From Pseudomonas sp. ok272 (GTDB taxonomy: Bacteria > Pseudomonadota > Gammaproteobacteria > Pseudomonadales > Pseudomonadaceae): DNA of 64,000 nt. Below, piece after piece: positions 60,823 to 64,000 of the stretch. Under the pieces are notes generated by a model. The model ran no database searches, was not told where the DNA came from, and worked only from the letters and a program-made list of their open reading frames with translations. The stretch spans positions 62,001 to 126,000 of the forward strand of contig NZ_FOCB01000008.1 in NCBI RefSeq assembly GCF_900109995.1, read 5' to 3'. Both the position numbers and the translations under genes were made by a program. Each line of letters opens with the position of its first letter. The first letter of the stretch is position 1.

Positions 60823-63800
60823 TCAAGCAGATTTCGGAGTGAGGTGCTCAAGCAGCGCCTCTACTGTATTAAAGCGCTCTTGCGGGCTTTCCATCGGCAC
60901 CATGAATTTGAACATCGTGGCCCCTTCGAACTTGTAGCGTTTGGGCTGGCCCTGGATCAACTTGATCAGCGTCAGTGGGTCGACCGGTGTTTGCGCGTCG
61001 AACTCGATACGCCCACCCTGCGGGCCGCCGTCGACTTTCTTGATCCCCAGTTGCTCGGCTTGCAGCTTGAGCAGGGTCAGTCGTATCAGGTTCTTGGTCG
61101 GCTCTGGGAGCAGGCCGAAGCGGTCAATCATTTCCACCTGCAGGTCCTTGAGACCTTCTTCATCGGTGGCCGAGGCAATGCGCTTGTACAGGATCAGCCG
61201 TGCGTGAACGTCCGGCAGGTAGTCTTCGGGAATCAGTGCGGGCACCCGCAGGTTGACTTCCGGCCCACCGCCCAGGGGTTGGTCGAGGTTCGGTTGCTCG
61301 CCCTTGCGGATCGACTTCACCGCGCGTTCGAGCATTTCCATGTACAGCGTGAAACCGACTGCCTGGATCTGCCCGCTCTGGCCGTCGCCCAGCAGTTCGC
61401 CGGCACCACGGATCTCCAGGTCGTTGGTCGCGAGCACGAAGCCGGCACCGAGGTCCTGGGTGTTGGCGATGGCTTCCAGGCGTTTTTCCGCGTCCGGGGT
61501 GATTTGCTGGCGTGGCGGCGTGAGCAGATAGGCGTATGCCTGGTGGTGACTGCGCCCAACCCGGCCGCGCAACTGGTGCAATTGCGCCAGGCCGAACTTG
61601 TCGGCGCGCTCGATGATGATGGTGTTGGCGCTGGGCACGTCGATGCCGGTCTCGATGATGGTCGAGGCGATCAGCACGTTGAAGCGCTTGTGATAGAAGT
61701 CGCTCATCACCTGCTCGAGTTCGCGCTCGCGCATTTGTCCGTGGCCGATGGCGATGCGCGCTTCTGGCACCAGTTCGGCGAGGTCGGCGGCACATTTCTC
61801 GATGGTTTTCACGTCGTTGTGCAGGTAGTAGACCTGGCCGCCACGCAGCAATTCGCGCAGCAGTGCCTCTTTGACGGTGCTCTTGTTCTGCTCCATGACG
61901 AAGGTACGCACAGACAGTCGGCGGGCCGGCGGCGTGGCGATGATCGACAGGTCGCGCATGCCCGATACCGCCATGTTCAGCGTGCGCGGGATAGGCGTCG
62001 CGGTCAGGGTCAGGATGTCGACTTCGCTGCGCAGGGCCTTGAGCTGTTCTTTCTGGCGCACACCGAAGCGGTGCTCTTCGTCGATGATCACCAGCCCCAG
62101 GTTTTTGATCTTGACGTCGTCTTGCAGCAGTTTGTGGGTGCCGATGACGATATCGATCTTGCCTTCGGCCAGGTCGGCTACCGCGGCATTCACTTCCTTG
62201 GTCGACTTGAAGCGGCTCATCACTTCCACGGTCACCGGCCAGTCGGCGAAGCGATCACGGAAGCTGTTGTAGTGTTGTTGGGCGAGCAGGGTGGTGGGCA
62301 CCAGGATCGCCACCTGCTTGCCGCCGTGCACGGCGATGAACGCCGCCCGCATGGCAACTTCGGTCTTGCCGAAACCCACGTCGCCGCACACCAGGCGATC
62401 CATCGGTTTGGGCGCGAGCATGTCGGCGCGCACGGCATCGATGGTGGTTTGCTGGTCTGGGGTTTCTTCGAACGGGAAGCCGGCGCTGAAGGTGGCATAG
62501 TCGGCCTTCGGATCGGCGAAGGCATGCCCTTCGCGGGCGGCGCGGCGGGCATAGATGTCGAGCAGCTCGGCGGCCACATCGCGTACCTGTTCGGCGGCCT
62601 TGCGCTTGGCTTTCTGCCACGTCTCGGAGCCCAGGCGGTGCAGCGGCGCGAGCGCATCATCACTGCCGGTGTAGCGGGCGATCAAGTGCAGGTTGGCCAC
62701 CGGCACGTAGAGCTTGGCGCCCTCGGCGTATTGCAGCGTGAGGAACTCGGCGGCCTGGTTGTCGATCTCCAGGGTCGCCAGGCCAAGGTAGCGGCCGACG
62801 CCGTGGTCGATATGCACCACCGGCGCCCCTTCGCGCAGTTCGGTGAGGTTCTTGATCACCGCGTCGTTGTTGGCGTCGGTGCGCTTCTCGCGACGACGGC
62901 GCTGCATCACGCGCTGGCCGAACAACGGGCTTTCGGCCACCAGCGCCAGGGCCGGGTCGTCCAGCAGCAGGCCTTCGTCCAGGGGGGCGATGGTGATCGC
63001 CAGGCGGGCTTTGCTGGCGACGAAGTCCGGCCAGCTGTCGACCGTTTTTGGTTGCAGCTTCAAGCGTTGCAACAGTTCCAGCAACACTTCGCGGCGCCCC
63101 GCCGATTCGGCGGTGAACAGCACGCGGCCGGGGAATTCGTCGAGGAAGCTGGCCAGCGCGGCCAACGGCTGGTTGGCCTTGGCTTCGATCGCCAGGTTCG
63201 GCAGCTCCCGAGCGGGGAAGCGCTCGCGGCCTACGCCCGTTTCCACGTCCTGCTGGCTGGCCACCACGCGCGGCCAACCCTTGAGCCGGGCGAAGCAGTC
63301 TTCCACCGGCAGGAACAGCTCGGCGGGAGGCAGTAAAGGGCGGGATGGATCGACGCGGCGCTCTTCATAGCGATTGCGCACATCGTTCCAGAAGTTTTCC
63401 GCGGCCTGCTCGATGCCCGGCAGGGAAAACACTTGGGTGTCCTGGGGCAGGTAATCGAAGAGGGTGGAGGTTTCGTCGAAGAACAGCGGCAGGTAGTACT
63501 CGATGCCGGCGGGTGTAATCCCGCTGCTCAGGTCCTGGAAGATCGGGCAACGGCGGAAGTCCACGTCGAAGCGCTCACGAAACCGCGCCTTGAAGCGGGT
63601 AACGGCATCCTTTTGCAGTGGGAACTCGCGCGCCGGCAACAGCTTGACCGACTCGACCTTGTCGATGGAGCGCTGGTTTTCCGGATCGAAGGTGCGCAGC
63701 GTCTCGATTTCGTCATCGAACAGGTCGATGCGGTAGGGCAGTTTGCTGCCCATCGGGAACAGGTCGATCAGCGAGCCGCGCACGGTGAATTCGCCGTGCT

Positions 63801-64000
63801 CATACACGGTGTCGACGTACCGATAGCCGGTAGCTTCAAGCCGCGTGCGCATTTGCTCGACGTCGAGCTTCTGGCCGACGTCCAGCACCAGGCTGCTGCC
63901 CAGCAGGAACTTGGTCGGCGCCAGTCGATGCAGGGCCGTGGTGATCGGCACCACCAGCACGCCATGGCTCAGCTCGGGCAGTCGATAGAGGCTGGCGATG
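60823..64000 (-). CDS. mfd: Mfd, transcription-repair coupling factor (5' end beyond window)
   Basis: About 1058 residues are present; the frame runs on past base 64000, and comparison with E. coli Mfd suggests that about the first 100 residues lie outside. Seen: UvrB-homology region (GEFTVRGSLIDLFPMGS), RNA-polymerase-interacting domain, helicase motifs GDVGFGKTEVAM, VIIDEEHRFGV, TATPIPRT, IERADKFGLAQLHQLRGRVG, and the C-terminal TRCF domain. Mfd removes stalled RNA polymerase from lesions and recruits UvrA. Confidence 0.97.
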   Translation of the reverse strand, partial: IASLYRLPELSHGVLVVPITTALHRLAPTKFLLGSSLVLDVGQKLDVEQMRTRLEATGYRYVDTVYEHGEFTVRGSLIDLFPMGSKLPYRIDLFDDEIETLRTFDPENQRSIDKVESVKLLPAREFPLQKDAVTRFKARFRERFDVDFRRCPIFQDLSSGITPAGIEYYLPLFFDETSTLFDYLPQDTQVFSLPGIEQAAENFWNDVRNRYEERRVDPSRPLLPPAELFLPVEDCFARLKGWPRVVASQQDVETGVGRERFPARELPNLAIEAKANQPLAALASFLDEFPGRVLFTAESAGRREVLLELLQRLKLQPKTVDSWPDFVASKARLAITIAPLDEGLLLDDPALALVAESPLFGQRVMQRRRREKRTDANNDAVIKNLTELREGAPVVHIDHGVGRYLGLATLEIDNQAAEFLTLQYAEGAKLYVPVANLHLIARYTGSDDALAPLHRLGSETWQKAKRKAAEQVRDVAAELLDIYARRAAREGHAFADPKADYATFSAGFPFEETPDQQTTIDAVRADMLAPKPMDRLVCGDVGFGKTEVAMRAAFIAVHGGKQVAILVPTTLLAQQHYNSFRDRFADWPVTVEVMSRFKSTKEVNAAVADLAEGKIDIVIGTHKLLQDDVKIKNLGLVIIDEEHRFGVRQKEQLKALRSEVDILTLTATPIPRTLNMAVSGMRDLSIIATPPARRLSVRTFVMEQNKSTVKEALLRELLRGGQVYYLHNDVKTIEKCAADLAELVPEARIAIGHGQMRERELEQVMSDFYHKRFNVLIASTIIETGIDVPSANTIIIERADKFGLAQLHQLRGRVGRSHHQAYAYLLTPPRQQITPDAEKRLEAIANTQDLGAGFVLATNDLEIRGAGELLGDGQSGQIQAVGFTLYMEMLERAVKSIRKGEQPNLDQPLGGGPEVNLRVPALIPEDYLPDVHARLILYKRIASATDEEGLKDLQVEMIDRFGLLPEPTKNLIRLTLLKLQAEQLGIKKVDGGPQGGRIEFDAQTPVDPLTLIKLIQGQPKRYKFEGATMFKFMVPMESPQERFNTVEALLEHLTPKSA

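Noticed and set aside
60763..63336. 857-codon plus-strand frame over mfd
   Set aside because: Shadow of mfd; no protein features.

Overview
The window looks like a chromosomal segment of a Pseudomonas of the fluorescens group. The evidence is the typical Pseudomonas order slt, uup, usp, fadBA, DUF1653, topA, then lexA-sulA, psrA, nagZ, methylthioinosine phosphorylase and mfd, together with pdxB beside its small conserved neighbour and REP palindromes of the GTGGGAGCGAGC type. Most genes are GC-rich; a block inside the capsule region is clearly AT-richer. No rRNA, tRNA, CRISPR array, transposase or integrase was seen.

Bases 1-30632 are an ABC-transporter-dependent (group 2 type) capsule locus in several blocks. 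(a) A plus-strand PKS / alpha-oxoamine synthase pair (355-9285) follows a long leader that carries an exact ops-type RfaH recruitment sequence. (b) Convergent to it is a tightly overlapping minus-strand operon (17054-9373): kpsC, kpsS, a short-chain dehydrogenase, an LTA-synthase-like membrane phosphotransferase, a GNAT acyl/acetyltransferase and an extra single-domain KpsC-like protein. (c) An APH/choline-kinase-fold kinase (minus) is divergent from kpsF and a GT61 glycosyltransferase (plus). (d) A teichoic-acid-like module on the minus strand encodes a GT2/CDP-glycerol-phosphotransferase fusion, a TarI-like cytidylyltransferase and an extended SDR. (e) The export apparatus KpsM, KpsT, KpsE and KpsD/CtrA-like OPX is also on the minus strand and ends the locus next to acnA.

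My reading of the capsule locus: an alditol- or glycerol-phosphate-containing polymer is built by block (d), put on a Kdo linker by KpsC/KpsS (with KpsF supplying arabinose-5-phosphate for Kdo), and exported by KpsMTED. PKS, oxoamine synthase and SDR together could make a long-chain amino-ketone or amino-alcohol resembling a sphingoid base. The gene set resembles rhizobial rkpA/G/H/I and Burkholderia wcbR/T/P/Q, so the obvious hypothesis is a dedicated lipid anchor or carrier for the capsule, decorated by the GNAT, kinase and phosphotransferase. The chemistry is inferred and is the most interesting open question here.

Bases 30633-64000 are mostly core genome: acnA, rlmM, tusA, a MATE pump, pdxB, an MsbA-like ABC exporter, slt, uup, usp, the fatty-acid beta-oxidation operon fadBA, topA, the SOS pair lexA-sulA with two LexA boxes, psrA with two overlapping PsrA operators, nagZ, methylthioinosine phosphorylase, and the minus-strand run mfd-csiV-SNF2 helicase (mfd is cut by the right edge). 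Intergenic gaps here hold REP palindromes and several strong terminators.
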